64,000 nucleotides of DNA, taken from CALBPI01 sp039033995 (GTDB taxonomy: Bacteria; Pseudomonadota; Gammaproteobacteria; Steroidobacterales; Woeseiaceae). Under the pieces are notes generated by a model. It had not been told where the DNA came from, did no database searches, and was given only the letters and a program-made list of their open reading frames with translations. The DNA is taken from positions 1-64,000 of the forward strand of contig JBCCBP010000003.1 in the NCBI GenBank assembly GCA_039033995.1, read 5' to 3'. The position numbers were made by a program, and so were the translations under genes. This document shows, piece after piece, positions 1 through 8,600 of this stretch. Within the stretch, counting starts at the first letter, position 1; each line of letters begins with the position of its first letter.

Positions 1-66
1 ACGGCTAAGACACCGACGGTGGTTGTGACTGAATCAACTGCAAACGGTGCTGCCGCACCTGAATAG
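1..66 (+). CDS. C-terminal end of an unidentified gene (partial)
   Basis: The first 22 codons of the window stay open and end in TAG at 64-66, giving a short Ala/Thr/Val-rich tail that ends in Ala-Ala-Ala-Pro-Glu. A convincing intrinsic terminator follows 25 bases later, which supports this as the real end of a plus-strand gene. The piece is too short to assign a family or function. Confidence 0.5.
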   Translation, partial: TAKTPTVVVTESTANGAAAPE

Positions 67-91
67 CTCAGGGTCTACCGGGTAAGAAAAT

Positions 92-122
92 GGCGCCGCA
101 TCGATGATGCAGCGCCTTTTTT
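92..122 (+). terminator. Rho-independent terminator
   Basis: A GC-rich hairpin with arms GGCGC-C-GCATC and GATGC-A-GCGCC, a 3-base loop and one internal mismatch is followed directly by six T residues. It sits just after the partial gene ending at 66 and reads as its terminator. Confidence 0.8.
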
Positions 123-400
123 ATAGTGGTTTGCCGACCCGATGCGAAATTTGATGACGGGGGGTAAATATCACAGAAACAGCGCCCCGGGCCGGCAAGA
201 TTGTGCAGTCATTTACTGCTTGTAATACATATAGCAAACCCTGTGCCAGCTTTTCTCACACAACAAGAAACTCACTAAACCACTGAATAAAAATGGTTTT
301 TTTTAAACGCTAGAGGGCTCGCGCGGACGCTGGGTGTCGCTGGTCGCACCAAAGCGGGGCGTTGCTAGTTGGCTGTGCCTCAGTGCAGTGCAAATGCGAG
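123..400. other. Intergenic stretch without a recognisable gene
   Basis: This stretch lies between the terminator of the left-edge gene and the 3' end of the minus-strand gene ending at 401. I see no ORF with coding character. It holds an AT-rich weak hairpin (AAACCA at 277-282 pairing with TGGTTT at 294-299) followed by a T tract at 300-304. This looks terminator-like for the plus strand, but the stem is unstable and no plus-strand gene precedes it. The segment is less GC-rich than its surroundings. Confidence 0.5.
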
Positions 401-1825
401 CTAGAAGCCGCCTTTGGTGCGAAAACCGCCGCCGCCGCCGCTGCGGCCCACGCTGCGCGGCATGCGTACCCCGCGCGGCATACGTGGCATCCGAGCGCTG
501 CCAAGGTTCGGGCCACGGCGGCCATGATGATGGCGCTGGCGGACTTTCTTGAATCGCTGGGCATGCCGAATGCTGCGCCACAGCTGCTCGCTGGAGAGCA
601 GGCCGTGCATGAACTCACTCAGCATGGTGTTCAAGCGGCTATGACGATCGATACGGCTGTTGAACGCATCGTAATTCTTGCGCTTGTACCGATCCCGGAT
701 CGAGGCGAGCTCGTTGATGCGTTGCGTGTGCTTGCGGTGCAGCCCACGGTGATCGTCGAGGTATTGCTCCAACCGACGTTGATCGTCGCGCAGGCCACCG
801 AGTTCGTCGATCCAGGCATCATCATCGCGGTCGGGCGTTAGCGCCGCCTCTCGCTGTAGCTGCGGGATCGGTTCTGCGCTGAACTGCTGCGTCAGTACCG
901 TCATGGCTTGTCGGAACAGCGGATCATCGCCGCTACCAAACGCTTCGCGCTCCTCGATAGCGGACGCGAATGCCTGCTCTTGTTCGGTGATCTTTGCATC
1001 GAGTGCATCGAGCGACTGCTGTGCGTCAGCGACACGCTGCTCCAGTGGCTCAGCCCCTGCCGCGACGTCTGCTTGACGTTCGTAATCCGCTAGAGCGACC
1101 GCAGCTTCTGCAGCGGCCTGATCGAGTCGCTCCGTGTGTGCTGCGAGGCGTTTCGGGATCTCGTGCAGCAGGTGGTAGTTCTGGCGTGCACGCTCATAAC
1201 GAATATGCCGTGCGACGGCGCGATCCATAAACCGTGAGAAAAAGCCTGCGCGGTATGCCGATGTGCCGTAGTGACGCTGCCACAAGTACATGAACATCGG
1301 ATCGGCTTCGAAAGGAACCTTTTTAGCCTCTCGGCGTGCGCTCGCTTCTGCGGTTTTTTCCTCTGCCGCTGCCGCGGTGTCCAAGGCACGCTGAGCGTCG
1401 TCGCGGAGCGTCTCGTAGTGCGCATCGTTCTGCAGCGTCGCGTCGACGTCGGCCAGCAAGTCCTCGAGTGACTGCTCATGGCCGGCCAGCGCAAGTTCTG
1501 CACTCGTACGCTGTTCTCCGAGATCGTTGATCGCAGCGTCCATGTGATCGATGCGCTCCTGCAGATCGGCCAACTGCGTGTCGCGTTCGCGCAGCAATTG
1601 CGCGGCCAGTTTATCGGCTTTGTCCAATGCGTCCGCGAAGCTCTCGTCATCGAGATCCGCCAACCGTCGTTTGGCGAGGCGACGGTAAATTCTCGCTTCG
1701 GCCTGACGACTGCGCGCCAGCTCTGCGCTGGCTCGCTGCAATTCGATATCGGCCTTGCGGTACGCCTGCCGGCTTTCCGTCAGCGCTCGATCGATGTCGG
1801 CCAATAACGCGCGACCGCTGCTCAT
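401..1825 (-). CDS. Coiled-coil protein with glycine-rich C-terminal tail, function unknown
   Basis: A 474-residue protein with no signal peptide. It is almost entirely charged alpha-helix, with long Ala/Glu/Arg/Leu heptad-like stretches over roughly residues 1-430, so it is probably a coiled coil. The last 40 residues change character: a basic, Met/Pro/Arg-rich segment and then a run of five glycines ending in Gly-Gly-Phe. The start codon overlaps the stop of the upstream DUF6384-like gene by ATGA, so the two are translationally coupled. It is the last gene of a three-gene set of helical proteins. The tail could be a membrane- or partner-binding tag. I do not recognise a family and give no function. 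Confidence 0.75.
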   Translation of the reverse strand: MSSGRALLADIDRALTESRQAYRKADIELQRASAELARSRQAEARIYRRLAKRRLADLDDESFADALDKADKLAAQLLRERDTQLADLQERIDHMDAAINDLGEQRTSAELALAGHEQSLEDLLADVDATLQNDAHYETLRDDAQRALDTAAAAEEKTAEASARREAKKVPFEADPMFMYLWQRHYGTSAYRAGFFSRFMDRAVARHIRYERARQNYHLLHEIPKRLAAHTERLDQAAAEAAVALADYERQADVAAGAEPLEQRVADAQQSLDALDAKITEQEQAFASAIEEREAFGSGDDPLFRQAMTVLTQQFSAEPIPQLQREAALTPDRDDDAWIDELGGLRDDQRRLEQYLDDHRGLHRKHTQRINELASIRDRYKRKNYDAFNSRIDRHSRLNTMLSEFMHGLLSSEQLWRSIRHAQRFKKVRQRHHHGRRGPNLGSARMPRMPRGVRMPRSVGRSGGGGGFRTKGGF

Positions 1826-3111
1826 CGCGGTGCCTCCCAGCGGTGGATCGTGCCGCCCAGTGTATTCAGGCTGTATTCGATATCGAGATAGCCACGGCGC
1901 TTGCTGCCTGCTGCGGCCGCCTGAATGATGCCGTCATCCTGTTTGTCGCGTCGGACCCGATCGAAGACCGATTCGGAAACCCGGACACCCCAGCGGCTAA
2001 CCTGTGCCTGACTGCCATCCTCTTCCGAATCGATGCGCACGGTGACCGCGCGATTGTTGTCGTCGATCGCTTCGACGATCAGGTAGTAGTTGCTCGCCCG
2101 GCGGTTGTTCGGCGGTTCACGGATAACGCCACTGAGTTCGCCCGGACGTGACACGATGCGGATGCGAAAATCCTGTTCCAGTTTTTCGATCATGCCAGTC
2201 AGCGCATCGGCGCCATCGTCGGCGCTCTCGAAGTCGCCGCGCCGCAGTGCCCCCGTCGCCGCAGCGAACAGGGCGTCGATCTCGGCATCGACGGTGTCGG
2301 GAATCGCGATATCGCGCGCTTCGCTATGTAGTAGTGTCAACCTCGCTGGCAACTGGTCGAGGCGCTCGAGATCCGCGAGTGCCGTGTCAGTGTCGGTCAA
2401 CGCGCGCCGCGCCGCGCGGAGGTATTGATCCTGCAGAGCCAGTTTCTCGTTCAGCATGACGCGACGCGTATCCAGCGTATCGACATCGACGCCAGCGGTT
2501 TGCATGGACAGCGCGCTTTCGAGCTGTTGCTCTGACAGATCGAGACCGCCTTCGATGCGCCGCGACAATTGGTCAAACGCACCCGATAGTTCGCCATCCG
2601 GTCGCCGCCGCTGTTCGTCCTGCCAGCGCGCCACCAGCCGGTCGCGTTGGGTGATCAGCTCGTCGATATCCGTCTTGGTGGCGATGACACGATTATTCAG
2701 CTGACTGACGGCTTCGGCGCGCTCGCGCTTTTCCGGGTACTCGACGAAGCCGTACCAACCGCCAGCGATGATGCCAAACAGAGCTGCCAGCGCGCCGATG
2801 CCACCGCCAATACGCCGCCGGTTGATCCAGGCCATCAACAGCCGGGTCTTGAAACCGCCTTCTGGCGGTGCGTAGGCGTATTCCTGTTCCTTTAGGGCAG
2901 CAACGCCATTGGCGATCATCGCGTCGTCGACCGCGATGCCCTGAGCCGCGTAGGCTTTGCGCACACGCTCGATCAACGCGCGCTCGCGTGCGCTTTCGTT
3001 CAGCGCACGCGCGACGAGTTTATCCTCGTGACGCAGCATGTCGACCACATCCATGGCCAACATGACATCGCTTAACGCGACGTCCTGCTGTTGCAGTTCC
3101 GGCTCAGACAT
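1822..3111 (-). CDS. DUF6384-like membrane-anchored helical protein
   Basis: A 429-residue protein. The N-terminus (residues about 10-75) has the signature I associate with DUF6384: a 'SDVMLAMDVVDMLRH' segment, then a conserved block ending in an ALKEQEYAY-like motif. A single membrane segment follows at about residues 97-118 (Gly/Ala/Ile-rich). The rest is a long helical region and a C-terminal beta-rich part containing 'IREPPNNRRASNYYLIVEAID'-like text, so the protein is probably anchored in the inner membrane with a large soluble domain. It lies 21 bases downstream of the TelA-like gene and overlaps the following coiled-coil gene by four bases. The family assignment is from memory of the motif; no function is known to me. 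Confidence 0.7.
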   Translation of the reverse strand: MSEPELQQQDVALSDVMLAMDVVDMLRHEDKLVARALNESARERALIERVRKAYAAQGIAVDDAMIANGVAALKEQEYAYAPPEGGFKTRLLMAWINRRRIGGGIGALAALFGIIAGGWYGFVEYPEKRERAEAVSQLNNRVIATKTDIDELITQRDRLVARWQDEQRRRPDGELSGAFDQLSRRIEGGLDLSEQQLESALSMQTAGVDVDTLDTRRVMLNEKLALQDQYLRAARRALTDTDTALADLERLDQLPARLTLLHSEARDIAIPDTVDAEIDALFAAATGALRRGDFESADDGADALTGMIEKLEQDFRIRIVSRPGELSGVIREPPNNRRASNYYLIVEAIDDNNRAVTVRIDSEEDGSQAQVSRWGVRVSESVFDRVRRDKQDDGIIQAAAAGSKRRGYLDIEYSLNTLGGTIHRWEAPR

Positions 3112-3132
3112 CTTGACGGTGGTTGCTTGTGA

Positions 3133-4305
3133 CTAGACTTCGGTCGGTAGCACCAATGCGTTGCCCTTGTTGGCCAACGCGGCCATACGACGCTTGCCAT
3201 CTTCGACCGCGGAACGAATCTCTTCGGCGTTACGGGTCGCTGCATCGCGCATTTCTTCGATCAGCGTGACCGAGCGCTCCTGGAAATTCACGACGGAATC
3301 AACCAGTGCTTTGACCGCATCGGCGCGAATCGTCGGGCCGTAGCCTTCCTTGATCGCCTCTTCTTGTACTTTGCCGCCGATATCTGCGAGCACCTCAAGA
3401 CTCTTGCTGACCCCTTCTTTCATCGACTTCAGCGTCTCGGTGCTTTCATGCAGGCCGTGCAGGCCAGTGAACGACGCGGACAACGCGGTGAACACGGTTT
3501 CGTTAGTGCCGAAGAACATGACCGCCTGAGAGTAAACGCGCTCCTTGGCGTTCGTCGTTTGCAGCAAACGCGCCATGACGGTTTCGCTGGTGTTGTAAGA
3601 CACCGTCAGGTTGTCGGAGAGGTCTTTCGAAATCTGGTAGCGCTCGTCGGCCTGTTGCAGCTTACGCAGCTGCGCATCGCGGGCGAGTTCGAGCTTCGCC
3701 ATCACTTCGCGATCATCGGTTTCCGACGTCTCGATGGCTTTGACCGCATCCTGCAGTGCAGATTTCTCGGTCTCGAGCGCCGCCTCGGCCTTTTTAAGAA
3801 CCTGAATGGCGAGTACTTCGGACTCTTTCAATGCGCCGCGGAAGTCGCGATAGGCATCCAGGATTACGCGTTCGCGATCGATCTGGTCGCGCGAATCCTC
3901 GGCGACTTCGAGATACGTGTCCTTGATCTTGTTAAAACGTGCGGGGATATCGCCGCGGGTTACTTTCATCCAGACGTTTTGTGCGCGCTCCCAGAGATCG
4001 ATTTCGCCGTCCTCGAGTTGATCGACCATGCCTTTCGCGTCGTCACGAATCGTATCGAACGCCTCGGTAATTTCCTTATAGCGCTGACCGATGCGCATCG
4101 CTTCGATTTGCTCGCGCACGACTTCGTTAAACAACGTTGCCTGATTCAGTGTGCGCGCGATGGCCAGCGTCTTGTCTTCGTCGAGCTGCGTAATACGCTC
4201 GATCAGCGCGATCACTGGCGCCTCGTCTGTTTTCTCCGGTACGAGTCCGAGGTCGCGTAGCTTGCCCATCGCCTTGTCGAGATATTGCATCGGCGTGTTT
4301 GTCAT
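3133..4305 (-). CDS. All-helical protein, distant TelA / 'cell surface protein' type
   Basis: A 390-residue, highly charged, all-helical protein without signal peptide or membrane segment. The C-terminal 150 residues have a layout reminiscent of TelA (toxic anion resistance) family proteins: a block around 'VFTALSASFTGLHGLHEST', then an 'IRADAVKALVDSVVNFQE' segment and a final long helix. The similarity is architectural and weak. A strong Shine-Dalgarno (AAGGGGAGA) precedes the ATG. The gene sits 20 bases after the M48 protease stop and 21 bases before the DUF6384-like gene, so these genes are probably one transcript. A cytoplasmic scaffold or envelope-associated role is inference only. Confidence 0.65.
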   Translation of the reverse strand: MTNTPMQYLDKAMGKLRDLGLVPEKTDEAPVIALIERITQLDEDKTLAIARTLNQATLFNEVVREQIEAMRIGQRYKEITEAFDTIRDDAKGMVDQLEDGEIDLWERAQNVWMKVTRGDIPARFNKIKDTYLEVAEDSRDQIDRERVILDAYRDFRGALKESEVLAIQVLKKAEAALETEKSALQDAVKAIETSETDDREVMAKLELARDAQLRKLQQADERYQISKDLSDNLTVSYNTSETVMARLLQTTNAKERVYSQAVMFFGTNETVFTALSASFTGLHGLHESTETLKSMKEGVSKSLEVLADIGGKVQEEAIKEGYGPTIRADAVKALVDSVVNFQERSVTLIEEMRDAATRNAEEIRSAVEDGKRRMAALANKGNALVLPTEV

Positions 4306-4325
4306 GGTGGATCTCCCCTTACGGT

Positions 4326-5888
4326 TTATTCGGCGAGTGCAGCGCCTGTGAGCTGCACATCAAATTGTTGTGCGGACTGAAACGGACCCAGTCCGGTGGC
4401 GACAGTGGTGTTTTGCTGCGCGGCTAGTGTGCCATTAAAGCGCCGGCTGACGTCGCGTGTACGGCCCTCGCTATCGAGGTAGCGAATACGGACCTGAATG
4501 TTGCGTACAGCCAGCGGATTCGGATTGTTGATCGCGATCAACAATTGGCCGTTGCCATCCGTGCCGCTGCGCACCTGCAGGAAAGCACCCGGGTTGCGCG
4601 CGAAATCCATCCGCATCAATGCGGCCTGAGCGGCTTGTCCGGATTGTCCCGGTGCGCCCGCCGCTGCCGTGAAATAGCGGCGTGCGTTGTCGAGGTCATT
4701 GCGTCCCGCCGAGATCTCGCCGAGTGCCAACATGGCCGGTCCGGTCTGGAACAATTTCAGACTGGCTTGCAGATCGCGTTCGGCGGCCGTGGTTTGTCCG
4801 GCGCGTTTGCGGGCGAGTCCGCGCTGCAAATGGTAGTAGAAAAACGTGGCATCGCGATCGAGGGCGCGGGTGTATTCGTTGATCGCGGTCCCGGTGTTGT
4901 CCTGCAGCAGGGCGACGTCGCCGAGTAATGCGTAGAAGCTGGCCTCACGCGGCTCAAGGCTAATCGCCTGGCGCGCCTTGGCGTTCGCTGTTGCGTAATC
5001 TTTGGCGGCGAGTGCCTTGCGGCCCTCGTCATAGGCATTGTAGGCCGGCGTGGCATCGAGCAGCTTGCGCAATCGGCTGCGGTAATTGTCACGCCCGACC
5101 AGATCGCCGGCCTGACCGCTCGCTCTGAGCTCGTCGGCGGTGATGTTATTGGTGGCGAGGCGTTGCTGGCTCGGCGGGTGACTGGCAAGCAGATTGGGCC
5201 CGCTGCTGCGCCCGCTTTCCTGCGATAGACGCAGAAACGTCTCCTGCAGGTCGACAGCACCTTGTGGGTCATAGCCGGCGGCGGCCATGTACTGCATGCC
5301 GTAGAAGTCTGACTCGAGCTCCGCTTTGCGGCTGTACGACTGGTTCAGCAGTTGCGCGCCGATATTGGCCGCACCGGCCGCGAGGTTGCCATAGTCGCTG
5401 TCGCTCGTGACGACGGCTGTGCCGACGACCAGGGCCTGCAGCAACATACCGCGCTGAATCTGTTTGGCGCTGTGCTTGGCGGCCGCGTGCACGATCTCAT
5501 GGCCGAGCACTGCGGCGAGCTCCGCCTCAGATGACATGCGCGTCAAAAGCCCGCGGTTGATCGCGATTTTGCCGCCGGGCAGCGCCCAGGCGTTGGGTAC
5601 CGAGTTGTTCAGTACGACAAATTCGTAGGGCAGGTCACGCGGGCTCTTCAACGCAATGCGGTTGCCGATTTCGGCGACATATTGGCCGACACTTGGATCG
5701 AGCCGGAACTCACCGCCCTGGCTTTGTTGCATCGGCAGGTAATTCTGCTGGCCAATCTGCAGCTCTTGTGCCGCGCTGACGATAGAAATCTCGGATTTTC
5801 CGGTCACTGGATTGGTGACGCAGCCCACCAGAAGCGGAGCTAGCGCGGCGGCCGAGAGCCAGCGCCGTAGCGTTGAAATTCTGTGCAT
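4326..5888 (-). CDS. M48-family metalloprotease lipoprotein with TPR repeats (BepA-like)
   Basis: A 520-residue lipoprotein. A lipobox (LLVGC, Cys23) ends the signal peptide, so it should be lipid-anchored facing the periplasm. The M48 zinc site is complete: HEIVH at 130-134, with a third ligand in the ESDFYG segment (Glu192). Residues about 285-420 form TPR-like repeats, as in E. coli BepA/YfgC, which helps assemble and degrade outer-membrane proteins such as LptD. The start at 5888 is preferred over the ATG at 5909 because GGGGAG lies 6 bases upstream of it. It is longer than BepA owing to an extra C-terminal beta-rich domain (about 425-520). The gene lies between the FMN dehydrogenase and the helical three-gene set. 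Confidence 0.88.
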   Translation of the reverse strand: MHRISTLRRWLSAAALAPLLVGCVTNPVTGKSEISIVSAAQELQIGQQNYLPMQQSQGGEFRLDPSVGQYVAEIGNRIALKSPRDLPYEFVVLNNSVPNAWALPGGKIAINRGLLTRMSSEAELAAVLGHEIVHAAAKHSAKQIQRGMLLQALVVGTAVVTSDSDYGNLAAGAANIGAQLLNQSYSRKAELESDFYGMQYMAAAGYDPQGAVDLQETFLRLSQESGRSSGPNLLASHPPSQQRLATNNITADELRASGQAGDLVGRDNYRSRLRKLLDATPAYNAYDEGRKALAAKDYATANAKARQAISLEPREASFYALLGDVALLQDNTGTAINEYTRALDRDATFFYYHLQRGLARKRAGQTTAAERDLQASLKLFQTGPAMLALGEISAGRNDLDNARRYFTAAAGAPGQSGQAAQAALMRMDFARNPGAFLQVRSGTDGNGQLLIAINNPNPLAVRNIQVRIRYLDSEGRTRDVSRRFNGTLAAQQNTTVATGLGPFQSAQQFDVQLTGAALAE

Positions 5889-5936
5889 AGTGTTCTCCCC
5901 GTGGAACATTCTACACCGCCACTGCGGTTGGCGTCG

Positions 5937-7088
5937 TCAGGTCCGCTGCGCGAGCATGTCTGGCGTCAGCTCGGCCAGGCTACTGCAGCCCATCAGCTTC
6001 AGGTCGCGCTCGATTTCGTCGCGCATCAGGGCCATCGCGCGGTCGACGCCCGCTGTGCCAGCGCCCGCCAGTGCGTACAAATAAAACCGCCCGCCAGAAC
6101 AGGCCGTCGCGCCAGAGGCCAGCGCTTTCAACACGTGCGTGCCGCGGCGGATGCCTCCGTCGAGAATAATCTCGATCTGGCCACCGACGGCATCCACAAT
6201 GGCACGTAGCTGATCAAATGGTGACCGAGAACCGTCCAGCTGACGTCCGCCGTGGTTGGAAATCATGATCGCCGATGCACCGATCTCAATGGCACGCCGT
6301 GCGTCGGCCACTGACATGATGCCTTTGATCGCGAAAGGTCCATCCCATAACGCGATCAGATCGGCCGCCTGGTCCCACGTGATCGATGAACGCATTTGTT
6401 CATTGATGTAGCTGACCACGGACGACGATAGCGACTGTCCGGCGGGCAGGTAGGGAGAGACGTTTGGCAGGTCAAACGCGGGCTTGGTCAGGTAGTGCCA
6501 CGCCCATTGCGGATGCGTGGCGAAGCTTGCGAGGCTCTTGAGCGTCAGGCGCGGTGGCGTCGTCATGCCGGTCATGTAATCGCGTTCGCGATTGCCGGCG
6601 ACGATGGTATCGACCGTCAACGCCAGCGCATCAAAATTGGCGGCGCGGCAGCGTGCCACCAAGTCGCGATTCAGGCCGTCATCATGGTGCAGGTAGATCT
6701 GAAACAGCTTGCCGGCGCCATTGAACGCGCCGAGCTCCTCGATGCTGCGAGTGCCGATGGTCGATACACCGAACATCGAGCCATAGCGATCAGCCGCCCG
6801 GGCGATCGCGAGCTCGCCGTCGTGGTGAAACAGACATTGCATCGCAGTCGGTGAGAAGAACAAAGGCAGTTTGAGCTGGCAGCCGAGCACGTTGGTGCTG
6901 AGATCGACGTTGTCGATGCCCGCCAACACATTCGGGATGAGATCGACGCTGTCGAAGGCCGTCGTATTGCGCTGCAACGTCGTCTCGTCGTCGGCGCCGC
7001 CATCGATATAGTGGAACAGCGGTGCGGGCAACCGGCGTTTCGCCAATGCACGAAACTGGCGTGTGTTGTAACAACGCTCGAGCCGCAT
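5937..7088 (-). CDS. FMN-dependent alpha-hydroxy-acid dehydrogenase (LldD family)
   Basis: A 383-residue cytosolic or membrane-associated flavoprotein of the L-lactate dehydrogenase / glycolate oxidase / mandelate dehydrogenase family, which oxidises 2-hydroxy acids to 2-oxo acids. Visible hallmarks are the N-terminal 'PLFHYIDGGADDE' segment, the active-site 'ISNHGGRQLDGS' motif with catalytic His and substrate-binding Arg, and the FMN-phosphate 'DGGIRRGTHVLKALASGA' motif. Length matches the family. It starts 8 bases after the glyoxalase I stop. The glyoxalase system ends in D-lactate whereas this family usually acts on L-isomers, so a metabolic link is plausible but substrate and stereochemistry cannot be read from the sequence. 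Confidence 0.88.
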   Translation of the reverse strand: MRLERCYNTRQFRALAKRRLPAPLFHYIDGGADDETTLQRNTTAFDSVDLIPNVLAGIDNVDLSTNVLGCQLKLPLFFSPTAMQCLFHHDGELAIARAADRYGSMFGVSTIGTRSIEELGAFNGAGKLFQIYLHHDDGLNRDLVARCRAANFDALALTVDTIVAGNRERDYMTGMTTPPRLTLKSLASFATHPQWAWHYLTKPAFDLPNVSPYLPAGQSLSSSVVSYINEQMRSSITWDQAADLIALWDGPFAIKGIMSVADARRAIEIGASAIMISNHGGRQLDGSRSPFDQLRAIVDAVGGQIEIILDGGIRRGTHVLKALASGATACSGGRFYLYALAGAGTAGVDRAMALMRDEIERDLKLMGCSSLAELTPDMLAQRT

Positions 7089-7096
7089 GCGCGGGA

Positions 7097-7537
7097 CTAC
7101 CAGCTACCGGTGTTGGGCATGGAGACCCAGGGCTCCACGGGATCGAGCGCGTCACCATTCTGTAGCAACTCGATCGAGATGTTGTCGGGTGAGCGCACGA
7201 ATGCCATGTGGCCGTCACGAGGCGGTCGGTTGATGGTGACGCCCGCGTCCATCAGGCGTTGGCACAAGCCGTAGATATCATCAACGCGGTACGCGAGATG
7301 ACCGAAATTTCTACCGCCGTCGTAGTCTTCCGGATCCCAGTTGTAGGTGAGTTCAATCATCGGTGCACGCCGTTCGCGAGCCAGCGCCACATCGTCCGGC
7401 GCGGCGAGAAACACCAGCGTGAAACGGCCGCCGTCGTTGTCGTAGCGACTCAGTTCTTCGAGGCCGAGCAGGTCGCAATAGAACCGCAGTGAGGCATCCA
7501 GATCGGTGACACGAACCATGGTGTGTAAATACTGCAT
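7097..7537 (-). CDS. gloA: Lactoylglutathione lyase (glyoxalase I)
   Basis: A 146-residue vicinal-oxygen-chelate enzyme that isomerises the methylglyoxal-glutathione hemithioacetal to S-lactoylglutathione in the cytoplasm. The four expected metal ligands are visible: His5 (MQYLH), Glu in 'PMIELTYNW', His in 'FGHLAYRV' and Glu in 'ISIELLQ'. The 'LDASLRFYCDLLGLEE' opening and 'NWDPEDYDGGRNFGHLAY' segment are characteristic of the short, Ni-type bacterial GloA, and the length is slightly above the usual 130-135. It is the first gene of the minus-strand run, divergent from the Spy-like gene. Confidence 0.93.
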   Translation of the reverse strand: MQYLHTMVRVTDLDASLRFYCDLLGLEELSRYDNDGGRFTLVFLAAPDDVALARERRAPMIELTYNWDPEDYDGGRNFGHLAYRVDDIYGLCQRLMDAGVTINRPPRDGHMAFVRSPDNISIELLQNGDALDPVEPWVSMPNTGSW

Positions 7538-7612
7538 TGGTGCTTTCCTCGGCTGATTGGGTGAATCAGCGCGGTTTCTGCTGAATCGGGGGTCGCCGCG
7601 CCTTGAGTTTTC

Positions 7613-7629
7613 TTGACACTCGCTGACAC
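7613..7629 (+). promoter_or_regulatory. Candidate CpxR-type box: GACAC-N5-GACAC overlapping a TTGACA element
   Basis: GACAC at 7615-7619 is repeated at 7625-7629, an exact 10-base period, like response-regulator tandem half-sites (the E. coli Cpx box is GTAAA-N5-GTAAA). The first repeat overlaps TTGACA (7613-7618), which resembles a -35 element, although no good -10 is seen 16-18 bases downstream. It lies 57 bases upstream of the Spy/CpxP-like gene. The same pattern occurs upstream of the CpxR-like gene at 24039-24053. Confidence 0.45.
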
Positions 7630-7685
7630 AACTTACGGCGCTGCTTTGTCACACTAAGCTCGAAGTTGAAACAGGAGATCCGATA

Positions 7686-8096
7686 ATGCGAATCCAAACC
7701 CTGCTGATTACTGGTGTGCTCGCTGGCGCGCTCGTGGTCGCGAATGCTGCTGCGGACAATCGTGGCAAACGAAACGCTTCCCCGCAACAGAAGGTGGAGC
7801 GTATGACTGAAGAGCTCGGTCTGTTTGATGATCAGGTGCCTCAAATTGAAGCGATCCTGACCGAAGCTGCCGCAAAACGGCAGGAGATCGGTGATAGCTA
7901 CACGCTGAATCAGCGCTCGGAAGCGCGTGCCGCCATGCGCAGCCTGCGCGAGGAGACCGAAACCCAGATCGCTGCTGTGCTGACGGACGAGCAAGCCGCG
8001 CGATTGGCAGAGCTCAAGGCCGAGCGCAAGGAACGCCGTGTGAACCGGCGTATCCAGCGCATGGAAGGTCAGCTCGAAGAAACGCCGGAGGCGTAA
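7686..8096 (+). CDS. Small periplasmic Spy/CpxP-like helical protein
   Basis: A 136-residue protein with a Sec signal peptide (residues 1-22, ending Ala-Asn-Ala-Ala-Ala-Asp). The mature part is wholly helical and highly charged, with the pattern of Spy/CpxP/Zra-type periplasmic chaperones: a first 'LGLFDDQVPQIEAIL' helix, a middle hairpin, and a second 'AAVLTDEQAARLAELKAERKER'-type segment that matches the LTxxQ-like repeat of that family. These proteins buffer misfolded envelope proteins or damp the Cpx system. A clear AGGAGA lies 7 bases before the ATG. The tandem GACAC box upstream supports control by a Cpx-type regulator. The family call is moderately secure; the regulation is inferred. 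Confidence 0.75.
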   Translation: MRIQTLLITGVLAGALVVANAAADNRGKRNASPQQKVERMTEELGLFDDQVPQIEAILTEAAAKRQEIGDSYTLNQRSEARAAMRSLREETETQIAAVLTDEQAARLAELKAERKERRVNRRIQRMEGQLEETPEA

Positions 8097-8112
8097 CGGT
8101 TGGCTGGCGTGC

Positions 8113-8508
8113 TTAAGCCAGTACGCTAACCAACAACATCACGGCGAGGCCCAGCCCGAACAAGTAGGTTCCCAATGCCCCCAGGAACCGCATCGGGTTG
8201 GGTTTCGCTAATGTCGCAGGCAGGATCATACCGGCTGCGAACAGGTAGCGACTAAACGTCGCCATGACCATCATCGTGTAGACAAACGCCGGCTGCGGCG
8301 TTAGCGCGAGCAGGTACATCAGAACGGCTAGCATCGCCGCATACTCGCAGGTGTTACCGTGCGCTCGAGACCATTTCAGCAGCGGACTGGTTGGATCGTC
8401 CGGCACGCCTGCGCCCATCTTGGCGCTGCGACGCTGCATCGATACACCAAACCCCAACGCAAATACCAATACGCCCAACAGACCTATACATACCAATGCT
8501 AACGTCAT
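8113..8508 (-). CDS. MAPEG-family membrane protein
   Basis: A 131-residue integral membrane protein with four predicted membrane helices. It has the MAPEG (membrane-associated eicosanoid/glutathione metabolism) pattern: an N-terminal helix, then a polar stretch with 'WSRAHGNTCEYAAML' containing the conserved R-AHxNxxE-type motif, then 'FVYTMMVMATFSRYLFAAG'. Bacterial members are usually of unknown substrate; some have glutathione transferase or peroxidase activity. The ATG at 8508 is preferred because a GGGGGAAAGG purine run precedes it; longer in-frame starts have no such site. It is convergent with the Spy-like gene and divergent from the IMPACT-family gene. Confidence 0.82.
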   Translation of the reverse strand: MTLALVCIGLLGVLVFALGFGVSMQRRSAKMGAGVPDDPTSPLLKWSRAHGNTCEYAAMLAVLMYLLALTPQPAFVYTMMVMATFSRYLFAAGMILPATLAKPNPMRFLGALGTYLFGLGLAVMLLVSVLA

Positions 8509-8600
8509 AGCCTTTCCCCCTCGAGACTGGGTAGCGAGCATAGCGGCTGCTCGGTCGATTGCCAACGCGGAAGAGCAGATGGCCAACAGGACGAACTGTC

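Noticed and set aside
277..304. Hairpin plus T tract near 300
   Set aside because: The stem has only six mostly AT pairs and an 11-base loop, and no plus-strand gene ends before it, so it is not called a terminator.
3364..4260. 298-codon plus-strand ORF
   Set aside because: Antisense to the TelA-like helical gene, which has a strong ribosome-binding site and operon context; no recognisable motif on this strand.
8099..8134. Inverted repeat after the Spy-like gene as a terminator
   Set aside because: Two short stems with a bulge and no T tract, and it runs into the MAPEG stop codon; support is too weak.
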